A stretch of 64,000 bases of DNA from Pseudomonadota bacterium (GTDB taxonomy: Bacteria; Pseudomonadota; Gammaproteobacteria; Burkholderiales; Rhodocyclaceae), in the NCBI GenBank assembly GCA_018261905.1, contig JAGTRU010000023.1:1-64000 (forward strand), written 5' to 3'. Positions 38,783-48,657 of this stretch are shown here, one piece after another. The notes under the pieces were generated by a model. It was not told where the DNA came from. It saw only the letters and a list, made by a program, of their open reading frames with translations, and ran no database searches. Positions within the stretch are counted from its first letter, which is position 1. Each line of letters begins with the position of its first letter. Made by a program: the position numbers and the translations under genes.

Positions 38783-39958
38783 ATGCAACAAGGCATTCTC
38801 ACCATCAACGCCGGCTCGTCTTCGATCAAGTTCGCGCTCTTTCCGCTCGCCCACCCGATTGCGGCGGTTGCCGAAGTCTCCGGCCAGATCGACGGCATCG
38901 GCGCTGAAGACACCAAGCTGGTCGCCAAGAACCGGGCCGGCAAGCTGATCGCCGAAGAGTCGCTGGGCCAGGTCAATCACGACCAGGCCTTCGACGCGCT
39001 GCTCAAATGGTTCACCGCCAGCCACCAGGACTGGGAAATCGTCGCCGTCGGCCACCGCGTCGTGCATGGCGGCGAACACTATTCGAAGCCCATCGTCGTC
39101 ACGCCGCATGTGTTGACGCGACTGACCAGCTATTTCCCGCTCGCCCCACTGCACCAGCCGCACAACGTCGCCGGCATTCTCGCCCTGCAGGCCCTGTTGC
39201 CGAATGTCGCGCAGGTGGCCTGTTTCGACACCGCCTTCCACCGCAGCCAGCCGGACGTCGCCCAGATTTTCGGCCTGCCGCGCTCGATCACCGCCGAAGG
39301 CGTCAGGCGCTACGGCTTCCACGGCCTGTCCTACGAATACATCGCGCGCGCCCTGCCGCAACATTCGCGGCGCGCCGACGGCCGCGTCGTCGTCGCCCAC
39401 CTCGGCAACGGCGCCAGCATGGCGGCCATGGTCAATCGCAAGTGCGTCGCCACGACGCTCGGCTTCTCGACCATCGACGGCCTGGTCATGGGCACCCGGG
39501 TCGGCAACCTTGATCCCGGCGTCATCCTCCATTTGATGGAAACCAAGGGCCTGAGCGTCAAGGACATGACCAAAATGCTCTACAAGGAATCCGGCCTGCT
39601 CGGCGTTTCCGGCATCAGCCAGGACATGCGCACCCTGCTCTCCTCCGACAAGCCGGAAGCCGAGGAAGCGGTCAACCTGTTCTGCTACCGCATCGCCCGC
39701 GAACTCGGCTCGCTGACGGCGGCGGCCGGCGGCATTGACGCCCTGGTCTTTACCGGCGGCATCGGCGAACACGCCGCCGAAGTCCGCCGCCGCGTTTGCA
39801 TACAGTCCGAATGGCTGGGCATCCGCGTCAACCCGGAGGCCAATGCCCGCCACGACCTCAACATCGCGGCCGGCACCAGCAGCGTCGATGTGCTGGTCAT
39901 CCCGACCAACGAGGAATGGATGATGGCGCACCATGCGCAGACCTTGCTGGCGCTGTAG
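38783..39958 (+). CDS. ackA: Acetate kinase
   Basis: ILTINAGSSSIKFALF, FDTAFH, RYGFHGLSYEYIA, HLGNGASMAA, FTGGIGEHAAEVR. Confidence 0.95.
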   Translation: MQQGILTINAGSSSIKFALFPLAHPIAAVAEVSGQIDGIGAEDTKLVAKNRAGKLIAEESLGQVNHDQAFDALLKWFTASHQDWEIVAVGHRVVHGGEHYSKPIVVTPHVLTRLTSYFPLAPLHQPHNVAGILALQALLPNVAQVACFDTAFHRSQPDVAQIFGLPRSITAEGVRRYGFHGLSYEYIARALPQHSRRADGRVVVAHLGNGASMAAMVNRKCVATTLGFSTIDGLVMGTRVGNLDPGVILHLMETKGLSVKDMTKMLYKESGLLGVSGISQDMRTLLSSDKPEAEEAVNLFCYRIARELGSLTAAAGGIDALVFTGGIGEHAAEVRRRVCIQSEWLGIRVNPEANARHDLNIAAGTSSVDVLVIPTNEEWMMAHHAQTLLAL

Positions 39959-39975
39959 GCCGGACTGATACCCCC

Positions 39976-40010
39976 AACCCCGCCCGCTGCTGCCGGCGGG
40001 GTTTTTCTTT
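39976..40010 (+). terminator. Rho-independent terminator after ackA
   Basis: AACCCCGCC-loop-GGCGGGGTTTTTCTTTT. Confidence 0.85.
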
Positions 40011-40380
40011 TCAGAGGGCGCCTGCCCCGCCAGGATGCCCAGAGCCGCGCCGGCCAGTCATTCCTTGTTGGTGCGGGATATGGCACGAGGTGCACTTTTC
40101 GGGTTTGGCCAGCGCTTTCTCCGCCAGTTGCTAAGGCCGATAAAGACGCAAAGCGACGCTTAGCAAACATCCAGGCGGGATATCCAGCCCCTGGGTGAGC
40201 GAAGCCGAATAACTGCCGTTATTTTCGGCAACTCCGGCACGGCAAAAATGTCTGACGACAATGATTGCGCGGTCGGCCGAAAAAATAAATTTTTCCCCGT
40301 TTCCCTTCTGAAAAATCGCTGTGCTTTGTTTTTTCGGGCTTTTCAGCAACATGACAAAAAGCTTTCATGACCGGCACACA

Positions 40381-40427
40381 ACCCCGTATCTAGTCAACGG
40401 ATTGCATTGACCTACTATATCTAGTAG
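40381..40427. promoter_or_regulatory. Pair of NrdR-box-like 16-mers upstream of nrdJ
   Basis: ACCCCGTATCTAGTCA (40381..40396) and CTACTATATCTAGTAG (40412..40427), starts 31 bp apart; compare consensus ACAC(W)ATAT(M)T(W)GTGT. Confidence 0.65.
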
Positions 40428-40487
40428 ATTGCTCGTCATTCAAAAATCAATAAACCAATCTATGCACGTATTACTGAGGAGCAAAAA

Positions 40488-43385
40488 GTGAGCCCAGTTG
40501 CCGAACAACTTTCACTGACCGACATTCCCCCCGCACCCGAATTCGCCCCCCTGCAAGAGCAGGAGATTTCCGGCGAAGTCCTGATCGAAAAGTACGCCAA
40601 GGGCAAGGAAACCAATGTTCACGACGTGCGCAAGCGCGTCGCCTGGGCGCTGGCGCAAGTCGAGCAGGAGAAGGATCGCGCACACTGGGAAGCCCGCTTC
40701 CTGTGGGCCCAGGAAAACGGCTTCATCCCGGCCGGCCGCATCAATTCCGCCGCCGGTACCGACCTGCAGGCGACGCTGATCAACTGCTTCGTGCAACCGG
40801 TCGGCGATTCCATCGTCGAGAACACCGACGGCCGTCCCGGCATCTACACCGCCCTCGCCCAGGCCGCTGAAACCATGCGCCGTGGCGGCGGCGTCGGCTA
40901 CGATTTCTCTTCCATCCGGCCGCAGGGCGCCCGCGTCAAAGGCACGCAGTCGCGCGCTTCCGGTCCGGTGTCGTACATGCGCGTCTTCGACCGCTCCTGC
41001 GAAACCGTCGAATCGGCCGGCGCCCGCCGCGGCGCCCAGATGGGCGTGCTGCGCTGCGACCACCCGGATATCGAAGTCTTCATCCACGCCAAGGACAAGG
41101 GCGACCTGTCCAATTTCAACATTTCCATCGGCGTTACCGACGCCTTCATGGAAGCCGTCGATGCCGACACCGATGTCGAACTGACCCACCGCGCCGAACC
41201 GAATGGCGAAATGAAGTCGGCCGGCGCCTACCAGCGCGACGACGGTCTGTGGACCTACCGCAAGGTGCGCGCCCGCGACCTGTGGGACCAGGTCATGCGT
41301 TCCACCTACGACCATGCCGAACCGGGCATACTGTTCCTCGACCGCATGAACAAGGACAACAACCTCAATTACTGCGAAGTCATCGAGGCCACCAATCCCT
41401 GCGCCGAACAACCGCTGCCGCCGTATGGCTGCTGCTGCCTGGGTTCGATCAATCTCACCCTGTTCGTCCAGCACGCCTTCTCCGAGCAGGCGACCTTCGA
41501 TTTCGCCGGTTTTGCCGAAGCCGTGCGCGTCTCGACGCGCATGCTCGACAACGTGCTGGAAGCCACCCACTGGCCGCTCGAACGCCAGCAGCAGGAAGCC
41601 GCCAACAAGCGCCGGATCGGCCTTGGCTTCACCGGTCTGGGCGATGCGCTGGCCATGCTGCGCCTGCGCTACGACAAGCCGGAAGCCCGCGCCATGGCGA
41701 CCCGCATCACTGAAGAAATGCGCGATGCCGCCTATCTGTACTCGATCGAAATGGCCAAGGAGCGCGGTGCCTTCCCGCTGTTCAATGCCGAGTTGTATCT
41801 TTCCGGCGGCAATTTCGCCTCCCGCCTACCCGGCGACATCAAGGCCGAAATCCGCAAGCACGGCCTGCGCAATTCGCACCTCCTGTCGATCGCACCGACC
41901 GGCACCATTTCGCTAGCCTTCGCCGACAACGCCTCGAACGGCATCGAACCGCCCTTCTCCTGGACCTACACCCGCAAGAAGCGCATGCCGGACGGCACGC
42001 TCAAGGAATACTCGGTCGAGGATTACGCCTGGCGCCTGTACAAGCACCAGGGCGGCGATGTCAGCAAGCTGCCCGACTACTTCGTCACGGCCCTGGAAAT
42101 CTCCGCCGCCGCGCACAAGGACATGGTCGCCGCCGTCGCCCCGTACATCGACACCGCCATCTCGAAGACGGTCAACGTGCCAGGCGACTACCCCTACGAA
42201 GACTTCCAGGATCTCTATATGAGCGCCTGGAAATCCGGCCTCAAGGGTCTTGCCACCTATCGTCCGAACAGCATTCTCGGCTCCGTGCTCTCGGTTGAAC
42301 CGAGCAAGGCCGAAGCCGCCGCTGCCGCCGATGCCAAGTCGCCGCAGGATTTCGTGTCGGATGCCAACCGCCGCCTGTCGATCAAGAACCTGCCGGCTCC
42401 GGTGCTCGCCAGCCTGCGCTGGCCGGGCCGCCCGAACCTGCCGGAAGGCAATCTGTGCTGGACCTACATGCTCGACTCGCCGATCGGCAAGTTCGCCCTG
42501 TTCGTCGGCCACGTCGAACCGGAAGGCCGCGCCTGGCCGTTCGAAGTCTGGGCCAACGGCCCGGCCGAACCGCGCGGCCTGGGCGCCGTCGCCAAGACGC
42601 TGTCGATGGACATGCGGGCCAACGACGCCGGCTGGCTGGAAATGAAGCTCGATGCCCTGGCCAAGACGCCGGGCGACTCCTTCGAACTGCCGATGCCGCC
42701 GCACGGCGAAAGGAAGCGCATGCCTTCCGTCGTCTCGGCCATGGCCCAGATCATCCGCTGGCGCTGCGAACAGCTCGGCGCCTTCAAGCACGAAGGCCCG
42801 ACGCCGGTGAAGGACGCGCTGTTCAGCACCAAGGAACCGAAGACCGGCACCGACGGCACGCTGTCCTGGACGGTCGACGTCAACAATCCGTCGACCAACG
42901 AAGACTTCGTCCTCGGCCTCAAGGAAATCACCCTGCCGGACGGCGTCACCCGCCCCTACTCGATGTGGCTCTCGGGCAACTACCCGCGCGCCCTGGACGG
43001 TCTCTCCAAACTGCTGTCGCTCGACATGCGCGTCCTCGACCCGGCCTGGATCGGCATGAAACTCAGGAAGCTCATCGACTACTCCGAGCCGCTGGGCGAC
43101 TTCATGGCCTTCGTGCCGGGTTCGCGCAAGCAGCAGACCTATCCGTCGACGGTGGCTTACATCGCCCAATTGATCATCCACCGCTACGCCATGCTCGGCA
43201 TCCTCGACGAATCCGGCTTCCCGCTGCAGCAGATGGGCATCCTCGAAGCGCCGGAAGACTCGACCAGCAACAAGGTCCTGCCGACGCAAGGTAAACTCTG
43301 TAGCGAATGCGGCAACCACACGATGATCCGCAAAGATGGCTGCGACTTCTGCACCGCCTGCGGCGCCGTGGGTAGCTGCGGCTAA
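40488..43385 (+). CDS. nrdJ: Adenosylcobalamin-dependent (class II) ribonucleoside-diphosphate reductase
   Basis: 965 aa; [45 protein letters not shown]-terminal [22 protein letters not shown]. Confidence 0.93.
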   Translation: MSPVAEQLSLTDIPPAPEFAPLQEQEISGEVLIEKYAKGKETNVHDVRKRVAWALAQVEQEKDRAHWEARFLWAQENGFIPAGRINSAAGTDLQATLINCFVQPVGDSIVENTDGRPGIYTALAQAAETMRRGGGVGYDFSSIRPQGARVKGTQSRASGPVSYMRVFDRSCETVESAGARRGAQMGVLRCDHPDIEVFIHAKDKGDLSNFNISIGVTDAFMEAVDADTDVELTHRAEPNGEMKSAGAYQRDDGLWTYRKVRARDLWDQVMRSTYDHAEPGILFLDRMNKDNNLNYCEVIEATNPCAEQPLPPYGCCCLGSINLTLFVQHAFSEQATFDFAGFAEAVRVSTRMLDNVLEATHWPLERQQQEAANKRRIGLGFTGLGDALAMLRLRYDKPEARAMATRITEEMRDAAYLYSIEMAKERGAFPLFNAELYLSGGNFASRLPGDIKAEIRKHGLRNSHLLSIAPTGTISLAFADNASNGIEPPFSWTYTRKKRMPDGTLKEYSVEDYAWRLYKHQGGDVSKLPDYFVTALEISAAAHKDMVAAVAPYIDTAISKTVNVPGDYPYEDFQDLYMSAWKSGLKGLATYRPNSILGSVLSVEPSKAEAAAAADAKSPQDFVSDANRRLSIKNLPAPVLASLRWPGRPNLPEGNLCWTYMLDSPIGKFALFVGHVEPEGRAWPFEVWANGPAEPRGLGAVAKTLSMDMRANDAGWLEMKLDALAKTPGDSFELPMPPHGERKRMPSVVSAMAQIIRWRCEQLGAFKHEGPTPVKDALFSTKEPKTGTDGTLSWTVDVNNPSTNEDFVLGLKEITLPDGVTRPYSMWLSGNYPRALDGLSKLLSLDMRVLDPAWIGMKLRKLIDYSEPLGDFMAFVPGSRKQQTYPSTVAYIAQLIIHRYAMLGILDESGFPLQQMGILEAPEDSTSNKVLPTQGKLCSECGNHTMIRKDGCDFCTACGAVGSCG

Positions 43386-43431
43386 GCAAAAAGGAGCGGG
43401 CCGCCAGGCCCGTTTCTGCAACCGTCTGTGC

Positions 43432-43458
43432 AAAGCCCGCCGCTCCGGCGGGCTTTTT
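43432..43458 (+). terminator. Rho-independent terminator after nrdJ
   Basis: AAAGCCCGCC-gctcc-GGCGGGCTTTTT. Confidence 0.85.
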
Positions 43459-43489
43459 ACTACCGCCATCCGGTACGGCTAAGGAAACG

Positions 43490-43843
43490 ATGACACGCAA
43501 CAACCAGAAAATCCGCTTTTTCCGCCAGCGCATCCCAAGCTTTGCCTGCCAGCCCGGCTGTCACGACTGCTGCGGCCCGGTCACCGCTTCCAGTGAAGAG
43601 ATGGCCCACCTGCCGGTGAAGACAGCAGCCGAACATGCCCGCGCCCTGGCCGAATTGAATTGTCCGCATCTCGGAGAAAAAGGCTGCCAGGTCTATACCG
43701 AGCGCCCGCTGATCTGCCGTCTGTTCGGCACCACGCCGCGCCTGGTCTGTCCGAACGGCAAGCGGCCCGCCAACTACATCGCCCCCGGCGTCGAACAGCA
43801 GATTTACCAGTTTTTTTCGGAAACCCGCCAGCTACTGCTTTGA
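43490..43843 (+). CDS. YkgJ-family cysteine cluster protein
   Basis: FACQPGCHDCCGPV...LNCPHLGEKGCQVYTERPLICRLFG. Confidence 0.8.
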   Translation: MTRNNQKIRFFRQRIPSFACQPGCHDCCGPVTASSEEMAHLPVKTAAEHARALAELNCPHLGEKGCQVYTERPLICRLFGTTPRLVCPNGKRPANYIAPGVEQQIYQFFSETRQLLL

Positions 43844-44052
43844 TCCCGACGCTCGGCGACCGGACGGCATGCTATACATTTTGTCGCTATCGAAAGACCG
43901 CTTAATAGGCTAGAGTCCCAAGGGTGGGCAAGCCCCCTGCGCGGATGGGCAAGGGAAAATTGCCGGCGACTGGCTCGCGGCTTAGCGGCAACAATCATCA
44001 GAATTCCGCAGAAATGATGTCTTACCAATCACGACAAGGATGACTAAGACCT

Positions 44053-44682
44053 ATGAACCAGGAAAGCCGATGGAACAAGCGGTATGGCGAGGCCGGCGAG
44101 GATTACCTGTTCGGCACCGCCCCCAATCATTTTTTGGCCCGTCGTGCGGCGCTCTTTGCCAGCGGCAAGAATGCCCTGGCCCTGGCCGACGGCGAAGGAC
44201 GCAACTCAGTCTGGCTGGCCCAGCAGGGTCTTGACGTCACGGCCGTCGAAATTTCTCCGGTTGCCGTCGAGAAGGCGCGACGCCTGGCCCAGGGCAAGCA
44301 GGTCGAGGTGACTTTCCAGATTGCCGATATTCTGTGCCCGAACTGGCCGCCAGCCGACATGCTGGATGCCTTCGACTGGGTGGTCGGCATTTTCATCCAG
44401 TTCGTCGGACCGCCCTGGCGCGACGTACTGTTTACCCGCATGAAGCAATTGACCCGCCCCGGCGGCTACGTCCTGCTTCATGGCTACACACCACAGCAGC
44501 TGGAATTCAAGACCGGTGGCCCGGCGGAAATCGAAAATCTGTACACCGAAGAAATCCTGCGCGCGGCCTTTGCCGAGTGGACGATAGAGGAGATCGTCGA
44601 CTACCAGGAAGATGTCGCCGAAGGCTCCGGACACCGGGGAAAATCGGCCTTGATCGGACTGGTCGCCAGAAAACCGGCATGA
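44053..44682 (+). CDS. Class I SAM-dependent methyltransferase (TehB-like)
   Basis: WNKRYGEAGEDYLFGTAPNHFL; ALALADGEGRNSVWLAQQGLDVTAVEISPVAVEKARRLA. Confidence 0.85.
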   Translation: MNQESRWNKRYGEAGEDYLFGTAPNHFLARRAALFASGKNALALADGEGRNSVWLAQQGLDVTAVEISPVAVEKARRLAQGKQVEVTFQIADILCPNWPPADMLDAFDWVVGIFIQFVGPPWRDVLFTRMKQLTRPGGYVLLHGYTPQQLEFKTGGPAEIENLYTEEILRAAFAEWTIEEIVDYQEDVAEGSGHRGKSALIGLVARKPA

Positions 44683-44834
44683 GTGCACGGTTGCCGGGTG
44701 GCGCTACCCGACAACCGACGGCATGCACTTTCCTTATGCGCGGATAACAATAAACGGCTTGCCGTGACCGCCTGATCCGCTAAGATCGGCCCGCTCCATC
44801 AGCCGATCAATATATTCTGATATTTATCCCCGAC

Positions 44835-46607
44835 ATGCCCGCTCCTGGTCGCTTCCTTCTTCGCCTGCTTCCCGGCTGGATACTCCGTTACCCCCGGCAA
44901 CGCCTGGCCGAGGATCTCGTCGCCGGCCTCATCGTCGCCTTCCTGGCCTTGCCGCAGAGCCTGGCCTACGCCCTGCTGGCCGGCCTGCCGCCGCAGGTCG
45001 GCTTGTACGTCAGCATCCTGCCGGCCATCGCCTATGCCTGGGTCGGCAGCTCGATGGTCCAGGCTGTCGGCCCCGTGGCAATTACCGCGATCATGACCTA
45101 CACCGTGCTGCAGCCGCTGGCCACGCCGGGCACGCCGGAATACGCCGGGCTGGCCGCCAGCCTGGCCCTGCTCTCGGGTGTTCTGCTGACCATCGGCAGC
45201 CTGTTGCGCCTCGGCTTCCTGTCCCAGCTATTGAGCCGCCCGGTAATCCAGGGTTTTATTTCGGGCTCGGCAGTCCTCATCCTGCTCAGCCAGTCCCGTC
45301 ATCTGCTGGGCCTTGAAAGCGGCAGCGATAGCTGGCCGGGATTATGGGCCGCCCTGCTCGCCCAACTCGCCGGCGGCCTCGGCCCGGCCGCCTTGATCGG
45401 ACTCGTTGCGCTGGCCGTACTTGCCCTCGGGCGCACTCTGCTGGAGCACGCGCTGGTGCGCTGTGGCATGGCCGCCGCCCGGGCAAAATTCATCGTCCGC
45501 CTGCTGCCGCTGATGGTTATCGCCGCTGCCAGCGCCGTTGTGCTCCACTTCAATCTGGAGGCGCGCGGCATCGCCGTTGTTGGCCCGCTCGCCAGCGGCC
45601 TGCCCGACTTCCATTGGTTCCTGCCCGATCACGCCAGTCTCGGCAAGCTGGCGGTGCCGGCCATGCTGCTGGCCCTGGTCGGCATGGTGCAGAATATTGC
45701 CATGGCCCAGGCGCTGGCCATCAAACGCCACGAGCGGGTGGATGCCAACAGCGAGTTGCTCGGCCTCGGCGCGGCCAATATGGTGGCCGCCGTCTATGGC
45801 GGCATGCCGGTCGGCGGCGGCGTCTCGCGCTCCGCTCTCAATGTTGCCGCGGGCGCCCAGTCGCCGCTGGCTAGCATCGTTACGGCGGCAACCATGGGCG
45901 TCATCGTCTATGCCTTGGCCAGCTTCTTTTCGCACCTGCCACTCGCTGCGCTGGCTGCCAGCATCATGGTGGCGGCCTTTTCGATGATCGATCTGAAGTC
46001 CTGGCGCGAAGCCTGGGCCTATGACCGGGCCGATGGCTTGGCCTGGCTGGGCACGGCCGGCGGGGTAGTGTTCCTCGGCCTTGAGCGCGGTATCGGGCTA
46101 GGCATCATGCTATCCCTGACGACCCTGCTGCTCCGCGCCAGTACGCCGCATATAGCCCGTTTGGGGCGCATTCCCGGCAGCGAGCACTTCCGCAATACGG
46201 ATCGCCATGCGGTGGAAACCTTACCCGAGGTCGTCTTCCTGCGCATCGACGAAAGCTTGTTTTTCGGTAACCAGAGCGCCGTCGAAGCCCGCATTGCCAG
46301 CGAATTGCTCGAAACACCGACGCTACGTCACGTCGTGCTGGTGATGAGCGCCGTCAATCGGGTGGATACGACGGCAATGGAAATGCTCTGTGATATCAAT
46401 CGCGATCTCGACGAACGCCAAATCCATCTGCATCTGGCCGAAGTCAAGGGACCGGTACACGATCGCCTGCACCACTCCCGACTGTGGCCGGCGCTCTCCG
46501 GCCAGGTCTTCCTGTCGGTCAATGAGGCCTTCGAGAAACTGCGCCTGGCGGCGCCCCGCCTTACCGTTCCAGCCAATAAAGCGCCGTCACCGTCTTGGCA
46601 TCCGTGA
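44835..46607 (+). CDS. SulP family anion transporter with STAS domain
   Basis: QSLAYALLAGLPPQVGLYVSILPAIAYAWVGSS; C-terminal STAS domain. Confidence 0.92.
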   Translation: MPAPGRFLLRLLPGWILRYPRQRLAEDLVAGLIVAFLALPQSLAYALLAGLPPQVGLYVSILPAIAYAWVGSSMVQAVGPVAITAIMTYTVLQPLATPGTPEYAGLAASLALLSGVLLTIGSLLRLGFLSQLLSRPVIQGFISGSAVLILLSQSRHLLGLESGSDSWPGLWAALLAQLAGGLGPAALIGLVALAVLALGRTLLEHALVRCGMAAARAKFIVRLLPLMVIAAASAVVLHFNLEARGIAVVGPLASGLPDFHWFLPDHASLGKLAVPAMLLALVGMVQNIAMAQALAIKRHERVDANSELLGLGAANMVAAVYGGMPVGGGVSRSALNVAAGAQSPLASIVTAATMGVIVYALASFFSHLPLAALAASIMVAAFSMIDLKSWREAWAYDRADGLAWLGTAGGVVFLGLERGIGLGIMLSLTTLLLRASTPHIARLGRIPGSEHFRNTDRHAVETLPEVVFLRIDESLFFGNQSAVEARIASELLETPTLRHVVLVMSAVNRVDTTAMEMLCDINRDLDERQIHLHLAEVKGPVHDRLHHSRLWPALSGQVFLSVNEAFEKLRLAAPRLTVPANKAPSPSWHP

Positions 46608-47100
46608 TCTGACCGGCGAATACCGCATCCTTGGCAGCACCGGGCGAGAGTTCGATGACATCGAGAAACTCATTGTGATCGAGCTGCTTTTCTCCGGCTT
46701 GATGAAGGCCACGGGCGGAAAATATCTCGATCCGCTCATCGGAATAGCCGATACAGGGATGCATCACGCCCAGGTATTCCCACTCGCTGGCGACATAGCC
46801 GGTCTCTTCGAGCAATTCACGGCGCGCCGTATCGAGAATGGCCTCGCCCGGATCAATCTTGCCGGCCGGCAACTCCAGGAATACTCGGCGTAGCGGGTAG
46901 CGGAACTGGCGCTCGAACAACAGCTTGCCATTGTCGAGGAAGGCCAGGATAACCACAGCACCGGGATGGACGATGTATTCGCGGACCGATTCCTGAGCAT
47001 TCGGCAATAACACGCGGTCCTTGCGCACTTCAAGCAACGCCCCTTTGAAAACGGTTTGGGAAGAAATTTCGGACTCGACCAGGTGGCTATCGTGACTCAT
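46561..47100 (-). CDS. NUDIX hydrolase (ADP-ribose pyrophosphatase type)
   Basis: Nudix box GKIDPGEAILDTARRELLEETGY. Confidence 0.9.
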   Translation of the reverse strand: MSHDSHLVESEISSQTVFKGALLEVRKDRVLLPNAQESVREYIVHPGAVVILAFLDNGKLLFERQFRYPLRRVFLELPAGKIDPGEAILDTARRELLEETGYVASEWEYLGVMHPCIGYSDERIEIFSARGLHQAGEKQLDHNEFLDVIELSPGAAKDAVFAGQITDAKTVTALYWLER

Positions 47101-47116
47101 TACGGGCTCCTGAATT

Positions 47117-47145
47117 GAAAACGCCCCGTCGAACGGGGCGTTTTT
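47117..47145. terminator. Terminator between nuoN and the NUDIX gene
   Basis: AAAACGCCCCGT-cga-ACGGGGCGTTTTT. Confidence 0.75.
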
Positions 47146-47166
47146 GGCAGACGGGGTAGTGACGAT

Positions 47167-48645
47167 TTACAGCGAACGCAGCAGGGCATAGGCGCACAGC
47201 GACATGATCACCTGCGGGAAGATACCGAGAAATGCGACGGCCAGACCGTTGGCGGAAATCAGGATGCGGACGTCCATGCCGGCGGTGAGCGGGCTTTCGT
47301 CGGTCGGCGCATCGAAATACATGAGCTTGACGACACGCAGGTAGTAGAAGGCACCGATCAGCGAGAACATGATGGCGGCGATCGCCAGCCACAGGTAACC
47401 GGCGGCGACGACGGCCTGCAGCACCGCGAATTTGGCGAAGAAACCGATGAAGAACGGCACGCCGGCCATCGAGAACATCAGCATCAGCATGATGCCGGCG
47501 AACCACGGGCTGCGCTTGTTGAGCCCCTTGAAATCGTCCAGTTGGTCGGCTTCGAAACCGGCCCGCGCCATCAGCAGGATCATGCCGAAGGTACCGGCCG
47601 ACATCAGCACGTAGGCGATGACGTAGAACATCGCCGAGCTGTAGGCATTCAGCGCGTAGCGGGCATCACCGCTGACGACGCCGGTAACGATGCCGAGCAG
47701 CATGAAACCCATGTGGGAAATCGCCGAGTAGGCCAACATCCGTTTCAGGTTGGTCTGGGCGATGGCGGCCAGGTTACCGACGGCCATCGAGAGCACCGAA
47801 AGGATGATCAGCATACCCTGCCAGTCGGCAGCCATGGTAATCAGCCCATTGACCAGCAAGCGCATCACGATGGCAAACGCTGCTAGTTTCGGCGCCGAAC
47901 CGAGGAACAGGGTGACCGAGGTCGGGGCGCCGTGATAGACGTCCGGAATCCACATATGGAAAGGCACGACACCGAGTTTAAAAGCCAGACCGGCAACCAG
48001 AAAGACCAGACCGAAGACCAGCACGCCGGTATTGACGCTGCCGCTCTGCAAACGTTCGGCCACCCCGGTGATTTCCAACGTGCCGGTCGCCCCGTAGATC
48101 ATCGACATGCCATAGAGCAGCAAGCCCGAAGCCAGCGCGCCGAGCACGAAATACTTCATCGCCGCTTCGGTGGAAGCCACCGACTCACGATTCATCGCCA
48201 CCATCGCATAGAGCGACAGCGACAGCAGTTCGATACCGAGGTAGATGGTCAGGAAATGGTTGGCCGAGATCATCACCATCATGCCCAGCGTCGCGAACAG
48301 CGTCAGGACGTAGTACTCGCCCTTGTTCATGGTCGGCCGGTCGATGATATAACCGCGGGAATAGAACAGCACCACGGCTACCGTCGCGTAGAGGAAGAGC
48401 TTCAGCAGGTCGGACATCAGATCGTCAACGAACATGTTGCTGAAGGTGTAAACAATCTCGCCGGTACTGGTCATGAACTGAATGGCGGCGCAACCGAGCA
48501 AAGCCAGTTGGGTCAGAACGAAGGTCACGGTGCGACGGCTATCCTTGACCAGCAGGTCGATCATCAGAATGGCCAGCGCCATCGCCGCCAGGAACAGTTC
48601 CGGGGCGGCAGGCAGGAGATCGGGAACAACAAAATTGGCGAACAT
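47167..48645 (-). CDS. nuoN: NADH-quinone oxidoreductase subunit N
   Basis: Proton-antiporter-like subunit, last in nuo operon order. Confidence 0.93.
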   Translation of the reverse strand: MFANFVVPDLLPAAPELFLAAMALAILMIDLLVKDSRRTVTFVLTQLALLGCAAIQFMTSTGEIVYTFSNMFVDDLMSDLLKLFLYATVAVVLFYSRGYIIDRPTMNKGEYYVLTLFATLGMMVMISANHFLTIYLGIELLSLSLYAMVAMNRESVASTEAAMKYFVLGALASGLLLYGMSMIYGATGTLEITGVAERLQSGSVNTGVLVFGLVFLVAGLAFKLGVVPFHMWIPDVYHGAPTSVTLFLGSAPKLAAFAIVMRLLVNGLITMAADWQGMLIILSVLSMAVGNLAAIAQTNLKRMLAYSAISHMGFMLLGIVTGVVSGDARYALNAYSSAMFYVIAYVLMSAGTFGMILLMARAGFEADQLDDFKGLNKRSPWFAGIMLMLMFSMAGVPFFIGFFAKFAVLQAVVAAGYLWLAIAAIMFSLIGAFYYLRVVKLMYFDAPTDESPLTAGMDVRILISANGLAVAFLGIFPQVIMSLCAYALLRSL

Positions 48646-48657
48646 GTCGGCTACCGT

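Noticed and set aside
37566-38948. 460-aa plus-strand ORF in an alternative frame over maoC-pta/ackA
   Set aside because: Arg/His/Pro-rich alternative frame over well-supported MaoC-Pta; artifact.
40131-40352. 73-aa minus-strand ORF upstream of nrdJ
   Set aside because: Short, no signature, overlaps the regulatory region; considered only as part of a possible cytochrome fossil.
40170-40488. Cobalamin riboswitch upstream of B12-dependent nrdJ
   Set aside because: I could not find a convincing cobalamin-riboswitch core in this ~315-nt region; an Rfam scan would settle it.
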